Source: Adhaeribacter soli (lineage in GTDB: Bacteria; Bacteroidota; Bacteroidia; Cytophagales; Hymenobacteraceae). Taken from it: a DNA stretch of 64,000 bases. The stretch is taken from NCBI RefSeq assembly GCF_008727925.1, contig NZ_VTWT01000001.1, forward strand, positions 496,001 to 560,000, read 5' to 3'. The notes below the pieces were generated by a model, which saw only the letters and a list, made by a program, of their open reading frames with translations, was not told the origin of the DNA and did not search any database. Below are positions 17,284 through 26,082 of the stretch, piece after piece. Both the position numbers and the translations under genes were made by a program. Position 1 is the stretch's first letter. Each line of letters opens with the position of its first letter.

Positions 17284-18312
17284 ATGAGAGACAATCAGAA
17301 CAACCAAGGCAGGGGCCAGGGCTCACAGTACTCCAATGATTTTCACAGCGGTTCAGGATCGTCGCAAGGCGGTTATGGCTCCCGCGGCGGAAGTAGCTAC
17401 GGCGCTTCGTCCGGCGGTTACGGTTCTCATGGCGGCGGTTATGGCTCCATGGGCGGCGGCTCTTCTTATGGTGGAGGATATGGTGGCGGTTCTATGCGCG
17501 GTGACTATGGTTCCAGAGGCGGTTACGGTGGCGGCAGCATGAGCGGCGGCGGTTATGGATCACAGGGTGGTTATGGCAGCAATCAGGGTGGCTACAGCTC
17601 CGGAATGGGCAGTGGTGACTTCGGGTACAGCGGCTCTTCTTCCAGAGGATCGCATGGCCAGTCGTGGCAGGGTGGCTACGGCGGTGGCATGGGCAGCCAT
17701 GATCAAGGCTCCGGCAGCTTTGGCGGGTCTAATTTTGGCGGCGGTTCCGGCATGAGCGGCGGCTATGGCTCACGGGGAAATTACGGCGGTTCCGATATGG
17801 GATCACGCGGTGGCTTCGAATCGCAGGGCGATTGGGGACATGGCAGCTATGGCTCATCCAGAGGGGGCTCTAACTTTGGCGGCTCGGGCATGAGTGGCAG
17901 CTATGGTTCCGGTTCTATGGGTGGCGGCTACGGTTCTTCTTACGGCGGCGGCTCTATGGGTGGCGACTACGGCTCCAGAGGCAGCTATGGCGGAACAGGC
18001 ATGGGTTCTGGCATGGGAAGCCATGAATATGGTTCTGGTAACTACGGTGGCAGAAACATGGGCGGTTCTTCTTACGGCGGCGGTTCCGGCATGAGCGGCG
18101 GTTATGGCTCCGGTTCTATGGGCAACTATGGCGGCTCAGGAATGGGCAGGTCAGGAATGGGTGGCAGCTACGAATCAAGAGGCGGCTATGGTTCACATGG
18201 CGGTTCTTCTTACGGCAGCCGCTCCATGGGTGGCAGCAACTACGGCAACCAGGGCAGCAATTACGGCTCTTCTTCCGGCAGTGGCCGCAGCCAGTACGAC
18301 GACCAGTACTAA
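17284..18312 (+). CDS. Gly/Ser/Tyr-rich low-complexity protein (prion-like composition)
   Basis: A 342-residue protein without signal peptide, starting MRDNQNNQGRGQGSQYSND and then made of GGYGS, SYGG, GGSMGG and GSRGG units to the end (SGRSQYDDQY). Tyr and Arg are spaced regularly in a Gly/Ser background, with Met and a few Asp/His; there is no Cys and no hydrophobic core. The composition resembles the low-complexity domains of eukaryotic FUS/hnRNP proteins, which condense through Tyr-Arg contacts. It should be cytoplasmic and disordered. No RNA-binding domain is attached. A strong terminator follows. Function unknown; condensate, stress or desiccation roles are hypotheses. Confidence 0.8.
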   Translation: MRDNQNNQGRGQGSQYSNDFHSGSGSSQGGYGSRGGSSYGASSGGYGSHGGGYGSMGGGSSYGGGYGGGSMRGDYGSRGGYGGGSMSGGGYGSQGGYGSNQGGYSSGMGSGDFGYSGSSSRGSHGQSWQGGYGGGMGSHDQGSGSFGGSNFGGGSGMSGGYGSRGNYGGSDMGSRGGFESQGDWGHGSYGSSRGGSNFGGSGMSGSYGSGSMGGGYGSSYGGGSMGGDYGSRGSYGGTGMGSGMGSHEYGSGNYGGRNMGGSSYGGGSGMSGGYGSGSMGNYGGSGMGRSGMGGSYESRGGYGSHGGSSYGSRSMGGSNYGNQGSNYGSSSGSGRSQYDDQY

Positions 18313-18337
18313 TACCACTTTACATATAAATCCAGAA

Positions 18338-18368
18338 AGGCCTGCAATCAAAACTGCAGGCTTTTTTC
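18338..18368 (+). terminator. Terminator of the Gly-Ser-Tyr gene
   Basis: GCCTGCA (18340-18346) pairs with TGCAGGC (18355-18361) around an 8-nt loop, followed by a T6 run. It lies 25 bp past the stop. Confidence 0.85.
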
Positions 18369-18865
18369 GTTTTTAGGAATATTGTTTATAGATGATTGGC
18401 CAATGCAGAAATTGAATTATTAGTAAATAGACCTAACCTGCTAAGCCAGGATTCCAAAAAGCATTTATGTGTCGGGTAAACGCAGGCTGACGAAAGAAAC
18501 CAAGGATCAGCATTCCTTAATGCGTTTTAAACTAAAGCAATAGCTTGGCCTTCCTGTTAACTTCTCTTTTTTCTCTCTCTGCTCTTCATCCATAAAATTC
18601 TGTTACCTGCAATCCTGTTAATTTTTTAATCTGAGAATCCTGATTCAGACAAAAGGGCATGCATAAGGTAAGTTAACGAAAAGGCTAGGCTTTTAAGAGT
18701 AAAAACTAACAGCTTGCTGCTGAAGTAAATAAAGGATTAAATTTTCCGGGGTACAACTTTCGGGAGCAGTTCGGAGTAGGAGAGGCGGTTGCGGTTTGGG
18801 AAATTAACTCTAATTTCAGGCCGCACTGTTCTGTTCAATTCCTGTTTAAAACTTAAAATCACCAA
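18369..18865. other. Intergenic region without a supported gene
   Basis: About 500 bp between the terminator and the Nudix gene. A short minus-strand frame at 18737-18934 overlaps the Nudix start and is not credible. No strong palindrome was seen. Confidence 0.45.
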
Positions 18866-19387
18866 GTGAAAATTAAAGAACGAAAAACCGTATTCAATGG
18901 CTTTTTCCGGGTTGAAAATGTGACCCTCGAACACAAAGGCAATACCCTGGAACGCGACCTGGTAATTCCTAAAAACGGGGTAGCCGCCCTGGTATTCGAT
19001 ACGGTAAAAAAAGAGTACATCTTAATTGAGCAATACCGCCTGCCGGCCGAAAAGCCCCTGATCGAAATTGTAGCCGGCCTGGTAGACAAAGAGCACGAAA
19101 AACCCGAAGAAACTATTGTCCGGGAAATTGAAGAAGAAACCGGTTACGAAGTAGACAAACTGGAACCGATCCGCTGTTTTTACACCACACCCGGCAGCTA
19201 CGCCGAAAAGATCTGGCTGTATTATGCCGAAGTCAGCCATAAATCCGGCGAAGGCGGCGGCGTAGATTCCGAACACGAAGACATAAAAACGGTAACCTAT
19301 ACAGCTGAAAAACTCTTTGAAGCTGACTTTGAAGACGCCAAGACCCTGATAGCCGTGCTTTGGGAGAAAAGTAAAGCCTGTTGCTGA
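18866..19387 (+). CDS. Nudix hydrolase, ADP-ribose pyrophosphatase type
   Basis: A 173-residue protein starting at GTG. The Nudix box is GLVDKEHEKPEETIVREIEEETGY; REIEEETG is exact, while the spacing between the leading Gly and the first Glu is one residue longer than canonical. The N-terminal VTLEHKGNTLERDLV and the internal IEQYRLPAEKPLIEIVAG match the ADP-ribose/NDP-sugar pyrophosphatase group, which hydrolyses ADP-ribose to AMP and ribose 5-phosphate. The neighbouring disordered-protein gene lies 79 bp downstream and may be co-transcribed. Confidence 0.9.
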   Translation: MKIKERKTVFNGFFRVENVTLEHKGNTLERDLVIPKNGVAALVFDTVKKEYILIEQYRLPAEKPLIEIVAGLVDKEHEKPEETIVREIEEETGYEVDKLEPIRCFYTTPGSYAEKIWLYYAEVSHKSGEGGGVDSEHEDIKTVTYTAEKLFEADFEDAKTLIAVLWEKSKACC

Positions 19388-19466
19388 ACTGCTTCGGTAA
19401 TATTACGTACATACAGCTCTATGGCACGTTGCCACAGCAATTTTTCCATCACTTAAATTTAAAATT

Positions 19467-20129
19467 ATGAATCGTTTTGGAAGCAATAGTTTTGAAAGTG
19501 AAAATGAGCAGTACCCGGAAAACATCCGCATCGGGATGCAGTTAGCGGATAATAACCCGCGCCGCTGGAACGAAACGCCGAATTACCACAGCAACGAACA
19601 GCGCCACGGCCATACGCCGAATTACCGGCCCGATACGCCCCGCGATTACCGCTACGAAAACCGAAACCGCGAAACAAACCAGTTCCGGGGCGATAACCCG
19701 GTAAACCCGTACAACCGTTTCGACACCGGCAACCGCCACCACGATACCAGCATCTGGACTGAGCGGAACGCTTATAAGGACAGCGATTATCGTTACCGGA
19801 GCGGCAACCGCGGCTACTGGCACGAAGACTACGACGAAATGTACGAAGGCAAACATCATGACCAGCATCCGGGAGGCATTTTACAGCACATAGGCGAAGG
19901 AATCCGGGAAGGCTGGAACAATATGTTTAACCGCGACCAGCGCAACCAGGGAGAAGAATTAAGACGCCAGGATGCGCGTTATTACGAAAACCAGAACCAG
20001 CAGCGCCGTTGGCCATCTTCCCATTGGGATGAAGACAGGCACCGCCGGCACGAACAGGAACGTAAAAACCTGGGCGCCGAATGGCATAATTCCGGACCCG
20101 ACCACCGCGACGAAGATTTCCGTTTTTAA
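19467..20129 (+). CDS. Hydrophilic Arg/Asn/Tyr-rich disordered protein with amphipathic core
   Basis: A 220-residue protein rich in Arg, Asn, Tyr, His and Asp, without signal peptide or Cys. Most is predicted disordered (NYRPDTPRDYRYENRNRET). One ordered island at residues 136-154, GGILQHIGEGIREGWNNMF, has the pattern G-x-L-x-x-I-G-x-x-I-x-x-x-W and aligns with residues 226-242 of the protein encoded at 43016-43873, so the two appear to be distant relatives. The hydrophilic, charged composition recalls desiccation or stress proteins, but no known family was recognised. Confidence 0.78.
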   Translation: MNRFGSNSFESENEQYPENIRIGMQLADNNPRRWNETPNYHSNEQRHGHTPNYRPDTPRDYRYENRNRETNQFRGDNPVNPYNRFDTGNRHHDTSIWTERNAYKDSDYRYRSGNRGYWHEDYDEMYEGKHHDQHPGGILQHIGEGIREGWNNMFNRDQRNQGEELRRQDARYYENQNQQRRWPSSHWDEDRHRRHEQERKNLGAEWHNSGPDHRDEDFRF

Positions 20130-20144
20130 CGAATTCTGATAAAA

Positions 20145-20178
20145 CAAAAAGCCCTGCCAATTAGCAGGGCTTTTTGTT
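20145..20178 (+). terminator. Terminator after the disordered-protein gene
   Basis: Perfect 13-bp arms CAAAAAGCCCTGC and GCAGGGCTTTTTG around a 6-nt loop, 16 bp past the stop. Confidence 0.88.
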
Positions 20179-20329
20179 TGCTGTAGTTGTATAATTATGA
20201 TAAGTAAACTGGGTCTGCTTTCGATTGATACCTAATGCGTGAGGGTTATCTACAACTATTTAAGTAAATCAAAAGGTTAAAATTCATTCACTCGTCAGTC
20301 TGCATTTTAGGCTTAAAATACCCTATTCC

Positions 20330-20426
20330 GTCATCTCGACGTCAGGAGAGATCTCTGGAATAAGGTAGTAAGCCAGAATAAAAGGTACTACCAACTTGAT
20401 GAGATCTCTCCTGACGTCGAGATGAC
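20330..20426. repeat. Inverted repeat with perfect 26-bp arms
   Basis: Arms 20330-20355 (GTCATCTCGACGTCAGGAGA...) and 20401-20426 are exact reverse complements over 26 bp. The 45-bp loop contains a smaller pair, GGTAGTA and TACTACC. No coding potential. It lies in a 530-bp gene-free region packed with hairpins. Confidence 0.88.
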
Positions 20427-20476
20427 CGAATACTTTTTAAACACCTGTTTTTATAGGGTTTTTGGATCTTCTGCTT

Positions 20477-20525
20477 GACGGGATTTGTAATCCCGTCTTA
20501 ACCGAGTCATGGGATTTGTAATCCC
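20477..20525. repeat. Two tandem short hairpins, GGGATTTGTAATCCC
   Basis: The palindrome GGGATTTGTAATCCC occurs at 20479-20495 (extended by GAC/GTC to 20477-20497) and again at 20511-20525, 32 bp apart. They sit between the 26-bp inverted repeat and the triple-hairpin element. Confidence 0.8.
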
Positions 20526-20550
20526 ACTTTCTAAAAGTCACTATTGCTGT

Positions 20551-20667
20551 TTCGGACATCTCTGTCCGAAACGCATTCTGAGGCGGGCATCCTTGTCCGC
20601 GTGTAAGAATACGGGGACAAGGATGTCCGCCTCAGAATACTTTAGGACAAAGATGTCCTGAAGAGCC
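20551..20667. repeat. Triple-hairpin dispersed element, copy 1
   Basis: Three hairpins in series: 20551-20570 (TTCGGACATCTCTGTCCGAA), 20575-20638 (24-bp arms, one mismatch) and 20644-20659 (AGGACAAAGATGTCCT), ending GAAGAGC. The same order, the same GGACA...TGTCC words and the shared linkers GAAAC-ATTCTG, GAATACGGGGACA and GAAGAGC occur at 61027-61142. Rest of the gap to 20715: nothing further seen. Confidence 0.85.
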
Positions 20668-20714
20668 AATTTTTTACATTGATAGCATTGGGGTAATGGC
20701 ATTTCAGCTAAATC

Positions 20715-21674
20715 TCACTTCTTCCCATTCCGAAACAATTCCCACATCACCTCTCCATCGGAGGCAGGCATTTTAAAGCCCAGCAATTCGGCGACCGTGG
20801 CCGGAATATCAGTCTGGTCGTAGGTGGTATTAATAATTTCGTTCTGCTTAAAATCCGGTCCGGCAGCAAAAAAGTTCAGGTGGCGGCAGCCCCGGCAACC
20901 ATCGCCATGCGATACAAAACCATCGGCGCGGCCATCGGAGTGGCGGCCATGATCGTTGGTTACAATTAGCGTGGTCTGGTTTCGGTAGTTCGGATGGCTT
21001 TGTAAAAACTGCCACAACTGCCAAACATATTTGTCGCTGTTCTTAATGCCCTGCAAATATTCTTCCCATCTGTTGGAATGGCCGTAATAATCGGGGTCTT
21101 TAAAGTTTATCAGCACCAGGTTGGGTTCATCTTTTTGCAGTACCTGAATTGCCTTCCGGAAGGTAGTGGAATCGGCGCGGTAGCCGGAGCCGTTGCCGTT
21201 GTTGCCGCAATCAGTAGAGGCCAGAAATTGCCCCGCGTAAGTTTTATCCTTCGTATCGGCCAGAATTTCCAGTTTGTCTTTACTGGTTACCAGCCAGGCT
21301 TTATGGCGCGGTTGTCCGGTAGCTTCCAGCCACAACTGGAAAACAGAAGGTTTCCGGGGCAATTCGCGGCCGCCGTTGTTTATCTGCTGCCGCACGCCGG
21401 TGGTAATGGCCGCATGCCCGGAATTGGTATAGGTGTAGCCGTCATTGTAAAATTTCGTATTGATCACCCCTTCCGGGAAAAGGTCGTTTTGCAGGTGCCT
21501 TACCATCGACCGGTCTTTGGCGCCCCAGGTTTCGGTGTAACGCGGGCCGTCTACCACCACAATTACCACGTTTTTAGTCTGGTACTGCGGGGCGCCGGGG
21601 GTATTCTGTACCAGGTTTTTGGAAGTACAAGCCGGAAAGAGCAGGATCAAGAAAAAAGATAAAAACCGTATCAT
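20715..21674 (-). CDS. Alkaline phosphatase-superfamily (sulfatase/phosphodiesterase-like) lipoprotein
   Basis: The ATG at 21672-21674 is chosen because it opens a signal peptide, MIRFLSFFLILLFPAC, ending in a lipobox-like cysteine; an upstream in-frame ATG lacks one. The 319-residue protein has VVIVVVDGPRYTETWG near the N-terminus, where the Asp is a metal ligand and the following Thr could be the nucleophile, and TNDHGRHSDG and SHGDGCRGCRHLNFFAAGPDFK, the metal-binding Asp-His pairs of the superfamily. It probably hydrolyses a phosphate, phosphodiester or sulfate ester outside the cytoplasm; the substrate cannot be read. It appears monocistronic. Confidence 0.85.
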   Translation of the reverse strand: MIRFLSFFLILLFPACTSKNLVQNTPGAPQYQTKNVVIVVVDGPRYTETWGAKDRSMVRHLQNDLFPEGVINTKFYNDGYTYTNSGHAAITTGVRQQINNGGRELPRKPSVFQLWLEATGQPRHKAWLVTSKDKLEILADTKDKTYAGQFLASTDCGNNGNGSGYRADSTTFRKAIQVLQKDEPNLVLINFKDPDYYGHSNRWEEYLQGIKNSDKYVWQLWQFLQSHPNYRNQTTLIVTNDHGRHSDGRADGFVSHGDGCRGCRHLNFFAAGPDFKQNEIINTTYDQTDIPATVAELLGFKMPASDGEVMWELFRNGKK

Positions 21675-21966
21675 GAAGAAGCAAAAAAGTAAAGGGTTAT
21701 GGGGCAGGCCGGGCTCCGGCAATCCGTACCAGGATAACCGGCGGTGCATTTTTGTAAGTTCCGTCCGTGATTTATAAAGCAGTTAAGGCCTGAATTTTTA
21801 TCCGTATAAATATCATGCATCCGTAATTGTATCAGAATGTACTTTGTTTCGGGTTGTTTCTACCGGAAAAGGGCGCTTAGCTTAACCTGTTCCGGAAAGC
21901 CTGCGTTAAACCTGCTTAATTGAGGGGGATACGAAAAACGCCGGAGAAAGGAGAAAAAGAACATTA

Positions 21967-22752
21967 ATGATAAACGACATTGTTGTTAATTCCTGGGAAG
22001 AACTGCAGCGGGAATTGTTCCGGAATACCTGGAATAAAAAAATTAACCGGTTCCGTTCGCCTTACGTGTACCGCGGCCTGGGCAGCAAAGATTTCGACCT
22101 GAAAACCAGTCTGATCCGGTTAGGGGGGAATTTTGCCGAACTGGAACCCCACCTCCTCCGGAATTTCAAGAAATACGCCCAGCGAAGCGCCTCCCCGGGA
22201 AGCTCGGTCTGGAACTGGCTGGCCGTGGCCCAGCACCATGGCCTGCCCACGCGTTTGCTCGACTGGACCTTTTCGCCTTACGTAGCCCTGCATTTTGCCA
22301 CCGAAAATTACCACCGCTACGATACCGACGGCGCGATCTGGTGCGTGAACAACGTGGAAACAAATAAATTCCTGCCCGAAAAGCTCCGCCACGTAATTGC
22401 CGAAGAAGGCTCCAACGTTTTCACGGCCGATATGCTGGAACCGGTTTGCTCTTCGCTCAAGGAACTGGCCATTCTGAAAGAAAACGAATATGTGCTTTTC
22501 CTCGAACCGCCTTCCCTGGACGAACGCATTATTCACCAGTTTGCGCTTTTCTCCATTATGTCGAGCGCCGAAGCCGAGTTGCATACCTGGCTGCACGACC
22601 ATGCCGAACTGTATTTCCGCATCATTATACCGGCCAAACTGAAATGGGAGATCCGCGATAAGCTCGACCAGGCCAACATTACCGAACGGGTGTTGTTTCC
22701 CGGGCTCAACGGCCTGAGCCAGTGGCTGAAAAGGCAATACACCACGGTGTGA
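21967..22752 (+). CDS. FRG-domain protein
   Basis: A 261-residue cytosolic protein. Residues 30-110 contain the FRG signature: VYRGLGSKDFDLKTSLIR, then FKKYAQRS, WLAVAQHHGLPTRLLDWTFSPYVALHFATE, the most conserved block of the family. FRG domains are of unknown activity and are found in phages, defence-like loci and surface genes. There is no toxin, antitoxin or helicase neighbour; the next gene is the cyanophycinase, 85 bp downstream on the same strand. Confidence 0.88.
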   Translation: MINDIVVNSWEELQRELFRNTWNKKINRFRSPYVYRGLGSKDFDLKTSLIRLGGNFAELEPHLLRNFKKYAQRSASPGSSVWNWLAVAQHHGLPTRLLDWTFSPYVALHFATENYHRYDTDGAIWCVNNVETNKFLPEKLRHVIAEEGSNVFTADMLEPVCSSLKELAILKENEYVLFLEPPSLDERIIHQFALFSIMSSAEAELHTWLHDHAELYFRIIIPAKLKWEIRDKLDQANITERVLFPGLNGLSQWLKRQYTTV

Positions 22753-22837
22753 AACTTAGAAACATAAACAGATAAATATAGTTTAAGCTATATAATCCTG
22801 ACCCGCAACTTAATTCTGGAACAAACTTCAGTATGCT

Positions 22838-23776
22838 ATGACTACAAAGAAAAAAAGTGACGGAGGAAAACACCCGGACCTTCCCAATAAATCGGAGAAG
22901 CCTCTTGAACAGCGCGAAGAGCTCCCGCATCCCAAAGGAATCCTGATTGCCATTGGCGGCAGCGAAAACAAAGGCGACGATCCTGAAACCGGCTCTAATC
23001 AGGACGAAAACAGAAACTTTGAAGCCTTTGGCATCCTGCAGCGCTTTGTAGAGGAGCTTAGAGGCGATAACCCGGAAATTCTGATCATCCCAACGGCCTC
23101 TTCCATTCCTGAAGAATCTGCTAAAGACTATATCAGGGCTTTTAAGCATCTGAAGATGACCAATGTAAAAGTGGCCGATATCCGGAGCCGGCTCGATGCC
23201 AGCAAACCAGAATTCCTGGAAATGGTGCGATCGGCCAAAGGCTTCATGCTAACCGGCGGCGACCAGTTGCGCTTAACTTCCTTCCTGGGCGGCACCGAAT
23301 TCCTGGATATTATGAAAGACCGCTACACCAAAGAAAGAATTGTAATTGCCGGAACCAGCGCCGGCGCCGTGGCGCTTTCCACTCCCATGATCTTCCAGGG
23401 AGCCGCTAACGATTCCGGCTTTCTGAAAGGTGAAATTCACCTTGCAACCGGGCTCGAATTTTTGAAGGACGTAGCCATAGATACCCACTTTATTGCCCGC
23501 GGCCGCATTGTACGAATGGCCCAGATGATCGCCCTGAACCCCGGCGCCCTGGGCATTGGCCTGGAAGAAGACACGGCCATTGTGGTTAAAGGCAATACCG
23601 AAGTGGAAGTGATCGGAAGCGGCATTGTAACGGTAGTAGACGGCCACCCGATGAGCTTCACCAACTTACCCGACATCGCTGTTGGTGAGCCTCTGACCAT
23701 GTGTGACTTTAAAGTGCATTTCCTCTCGAAAGGGGCCAAATATCACCTGCATAAGCGGTTGCAGAGTTATGTGTAA
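22838..23776 (+). CDS. cphB: Cyanophycinase (S51-family serine exopeptidase)
   Basis: A 312-residue protein. Hallmarks are IAIGGSENKGDDPE near residues 37-50, FMLTGGDQLRLTSFLGGT near 136-153 and the nucleophile elbow AGTSAGAVAL, with Ser174 as the likely catalytic residue; HFIARGRIVRM follows. Cyanophycinase releases beta-Asp-Arg dipeptides from cyanophycin, a polymer of aspartate with arginine side chains. The next gene, 71 bp on, encodes an isoaspartyl peptidase able to split the dipeptide, so the pair forms a degradation route. No cyanophycin synthetase is in the window. The first ~30 residues are charged and specific to this copy. Confidence 0.9.
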   Translation: MTTKKKSDGGKHPDLPNKSEKPLEQREELPHPKGILIAIGGSENKGDDPETGSNQDENRNFEAFGILQRFVEELRGDNPEILIIPTASSIPEESAKDYIRAFKHLKMTNVKVADIRSRLDASKPEFLEMVRSAKGFMLTGGDQLRLTSFLGGTEFLDIMKDRYTKERIVIAGTSAGAVALSTPMIFQGAANDSGFLKGEIHLATGLEFLKDVAIDTHFIARGRIVRMAQMIALNPGALGIGLEEDTAIVVKGNTEVEVIGSGIVTVVDGHPMSFTNLPDIAVGEPLTMCDFKVHFLSKGAKYHLHKRLQSYV

Positions 23777-23847
23777 AAACGTTTTCTGCTTCAGCCTGTT
23801 GGTTAAAAATGAAGGATGGAAAATTCAAAGAAAGCAATAAAAAAGAT

Positions 23848-24777
23848 ATGTCAGATTTTATAATTGTAGTGCACGGCGGCGCCGAAAATAAAGACCGTTC
23901 GGAAATTGGCATGGAGCAGGATGCGGCTTACCGGAAAGGCATTGACAAAGCCCTTCAGGCCGGCTGGGAGATTTTAAATGAAGGCGGCACGGCCGTAGAT
24001 GCCGTAGAGGCAGCCGTACGGACCATGGAAGATAATTACCTTTTCAATGCCGGCAAAGGCGGCGCTTTTTCCGATGAACATGAAAACACCTTCGATGCGG
24101 CCATAATGGATGGCAATACCCTGAAATGCGGCGCTGTAGGGGATGTAAAAAAAGTAAAGAACCCGATCACGCTGGCCAGGCTCATAAAAGATAAATCCGA
24201 CCACGTTTTTTTAGTGGCTGACGGCGCGCTGGAATTTGCCCGGGAACAGGAAATGGAACTTCGCCCGGAAGAATATTTCAGAACCCACAAGCAGGAAGAA
24301 GAACTGGAAAAAGCCCTGAAAGAAAAGGGAAAAGAAAAGCCTTCGAAAGAAAAATTAATGAAAGATACCGTAGGCGCGGTGGCTTTGGACAAGCACGGCA
24401 ACGTGGCCGCGGCAACTTCCACCGGCGGTCTGGCCGGGCAGCATAACGGCCGGGTAGGGGATTCACCCATCATTGGCGGCGGCACGTATGCCAACAACGA
24501 GATCGGCGCCATTTCCTGCACCGGCGACGGGGAAGGTATTATGCGCGCAAACGTAGCCCATGAAGTATACGCGCTCGTAAAATACAAGAACATGAGTTTG
24601 CACGATGCCGCCGCCCAGGCCTGTAACGTATACAAAGATAAGATCTCCGGCGACCGGAACCTGATTGCCCTGAACAAAGACGGCGCGATCGTTTTCCAGT
24701 TCGAAACCAAGCTCATGTTCCGCGGTTCCCGTATAGGCCAGGAACCGCCATATGTGGCCATCTGGAAAGAAGAATAA
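23848..24777 (+). CDS. Isoaspartyl peptidase/L-asparaginase (Ntn hydrolase)
   Basis: The ATG at 23848 gives MSDFIIVVHGGA, the usual family start; an ATG at 23809 would add 13 residues. The 309-residue precursor has KDTVGAVALDKHGNVAAATSTGG, where Thr174 should become the N-terminal nucleophile after self-cleavage, and later ISCTGDGEGIMR. This plant-type asparaginase family hydrolyses beta-aspartyl dipeptides. A Lys/Glu-rich linker lies just before the cleavage site, as in relatives. Directly after cyanophycinase it should finish cyanophycin breakdown to Asp and Arg. Confidence 0.93.
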   Translation: MSDFIIVVHGGAENKDRSEIGMEQDAAYRKGIDKALQAGWEILNEGGTAVDAVEAAVRTMEDNYLFNAGKGGAFSDEHENTFDAAIMDGNTLKCGAVGDVKKVKNPITLARLIKDKSDHVFLVADGALEFAREQEMELRPEEYFRTHKQEEELEKALKEKGKEKPSKEKLMKDTVGAVALDKHGNVAAATSTGGLAGQHNGRVGDSPIIGGGTYANNEIGAISCTGDGEGIMRANVAHEVYALVKYKNMSLHDAAAQACNVYKDKISGDRNLIALNKDGAIVFQFETKLMFRGSRIGQEPPYVAIWKEE

Positions 24778-24792
24778 TGGTAAGAAATTCCG

Positions 24793-24824
24793 AAAAAAAG
24801 CCGGCCTTATCCCCCGGTTTTTTT
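24793..24824. terminator. Weak bidirectional terminator between convergent genes
   Basis: A7 and CCGG (24801-24804) pair with CCGG (24814-24817) and T8, with one bulged G. It overlaps the stop codon of the AI-2E transporter on the minus strand. Confidence 0.45.
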
Positions 24825-25904
24825 TATGCCGAACCGTTCTTTGAAACGCTTCACCCAGGCCGGCGTTTCCAGTTCATCTTCCATTACATAACTGAAAGGG
24901 TTAAGCGCCGGAATGTGGCTGCAAACGATCCGGATAACGGCAAAAAGCGGCTCAAACAAAATCATGCCCGGAATCCCCCAGATCAATTCCCCGATCACGA
25001 TCGCAAAAATGGTCATGATGGGGCTGAGCCGGAGTTGGGCGCCCATCACCAAGGGTTCAATAAGGTTATTGTCTATTACCTGGGCTGTAATCAGGATTAC
25101 TACTACCGGAACGAACATGCCCGTAGAGCCGCTTACCAGGGCCATAATAAGCGGGAAGAATGCCCCGATAAAAGCTCCTACGTACGGAATAAGGTTCGGC
25201 AGTACCGCAATAAAACTAACCAGCACCGCATTTTTAAGTCCGAGAATGGACAAGGCGATGCTGTAAAAAACGGCCACAAACAGCATGGATAAAAGCCTGC
25301 CTACCAGATACTGGCCCGAAACTTTGGTGATCTGCTCCAGCGTTTGTTTGGTTTCTTTCTGGTTTTCCGGCTTTACGATCTGTAAAATAAAGGTCTTGTA
25401 TTTTTCGCGTTTCCACAGCAGGAAGAACACGTACAGCAGCACCAGCACAAAAGCCGTAATAATACCCAAAGTACCCTGCACTACCGAAGTAAAAAAACGG
25501 TTGGCCGATTGGGAAAATGCAGCGATTTGCTTTTTTACAAATGCCAGTTGCCGGTGCGGAGCCACACCAGACTGTTGCTCGATCCAGCGTTGTACCTGGT
25601 CCATGAGCTCTTGCAGCCGTTGCTGGATCTGGGGCATGTCTTCGGAAAAACTGGCTGCCTGAGCCGCAATTAAAAATACAAAGCCGGCCATAAAAAGCAG
25701 GATGATCAGCAGGCAAAGCATGGTAGACCAGAACCGGTTTATTCCCCACTGTTCGAGCTTGAGGCTAACCGGAAGCAGGAGCATGGAAATGACAATGGCA
25801 AAGCCCAGCGGAATAAAAAAAGTGCGGCCGTAATACAGCGCCGCCACAAACAGGATACCGAGTAAAAGAATGGCGTTCAGCCGGTAAAGCGAAATACTTT
25901 TCAT
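24807..25904 (-). CDS. AI-2E family transporter (YdiK/TqsA-like)
   Basis: A 365-residue membrane protein with about eight helices: two at the N-terminus, a third near 62-82, a long soluble segment about residues 85-140 (EDMPQIQQRLQELMDQVQRWIEQQ), then five more. Family motifs include LLSMLFVAVFYSIALSILGLKNAVL, LPNLIPYVGAFIGAFFP and the DNNLIEPLVMGAQLRLSPIMTIFAIVIGELIWGIPGMIL block. The family is named after E. coli TqsA but members act on varied substrates including Na+/H+, so AI-2 export should not be assumed. Confidence 0.9.
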   Translation of the reverse strand: MKSISLYRLNAILLLGILFVAALYYGRTFFIPLGFAIVISMLLLPVSLKLEQWGINRFWSTMLCLLIILLFMAGFVFLIAAQAASFSEDMPQIQQRLQELMDQVQRWIEQQSGVAPHRQLAFVKKQIAAFSQSANRFFTSVVQGTLGIITAFVLVLLYVFFLLWKREKYKTFILQIVKPENQKETKQTLEQITKVSGQYLVGRLLSMLFVAVFYSIALSILGLKNAVLVSFIAVLPNLIPYVGAFIGAFFPLIMALVSGSTGMFVPVVVILITAQVIDNNLIEPLVMGAQLRLSPIMTIFAIVIGELIWGIPGMILFEPLFAVIRIVCSHIPALNPFSYVMEDELETPAWVKRFKERFGIKKTGG

Positions 25905-26082
25905 GCGGGTGATCTTACTTGCGTACTTCTACGGCTGAATCCCTAAATATTTTCGTTTTTTAATATTTTAATCCGGCAATATTTCTGAAAGAGGGCATTT
26001 ATTTACTTTTTCAGGAGGAAAACCTACCGTTTAAGTTAAGAGATTGGTAACTGGGCAAGAAGTCAAGCTAAAGGCAAAAGCT

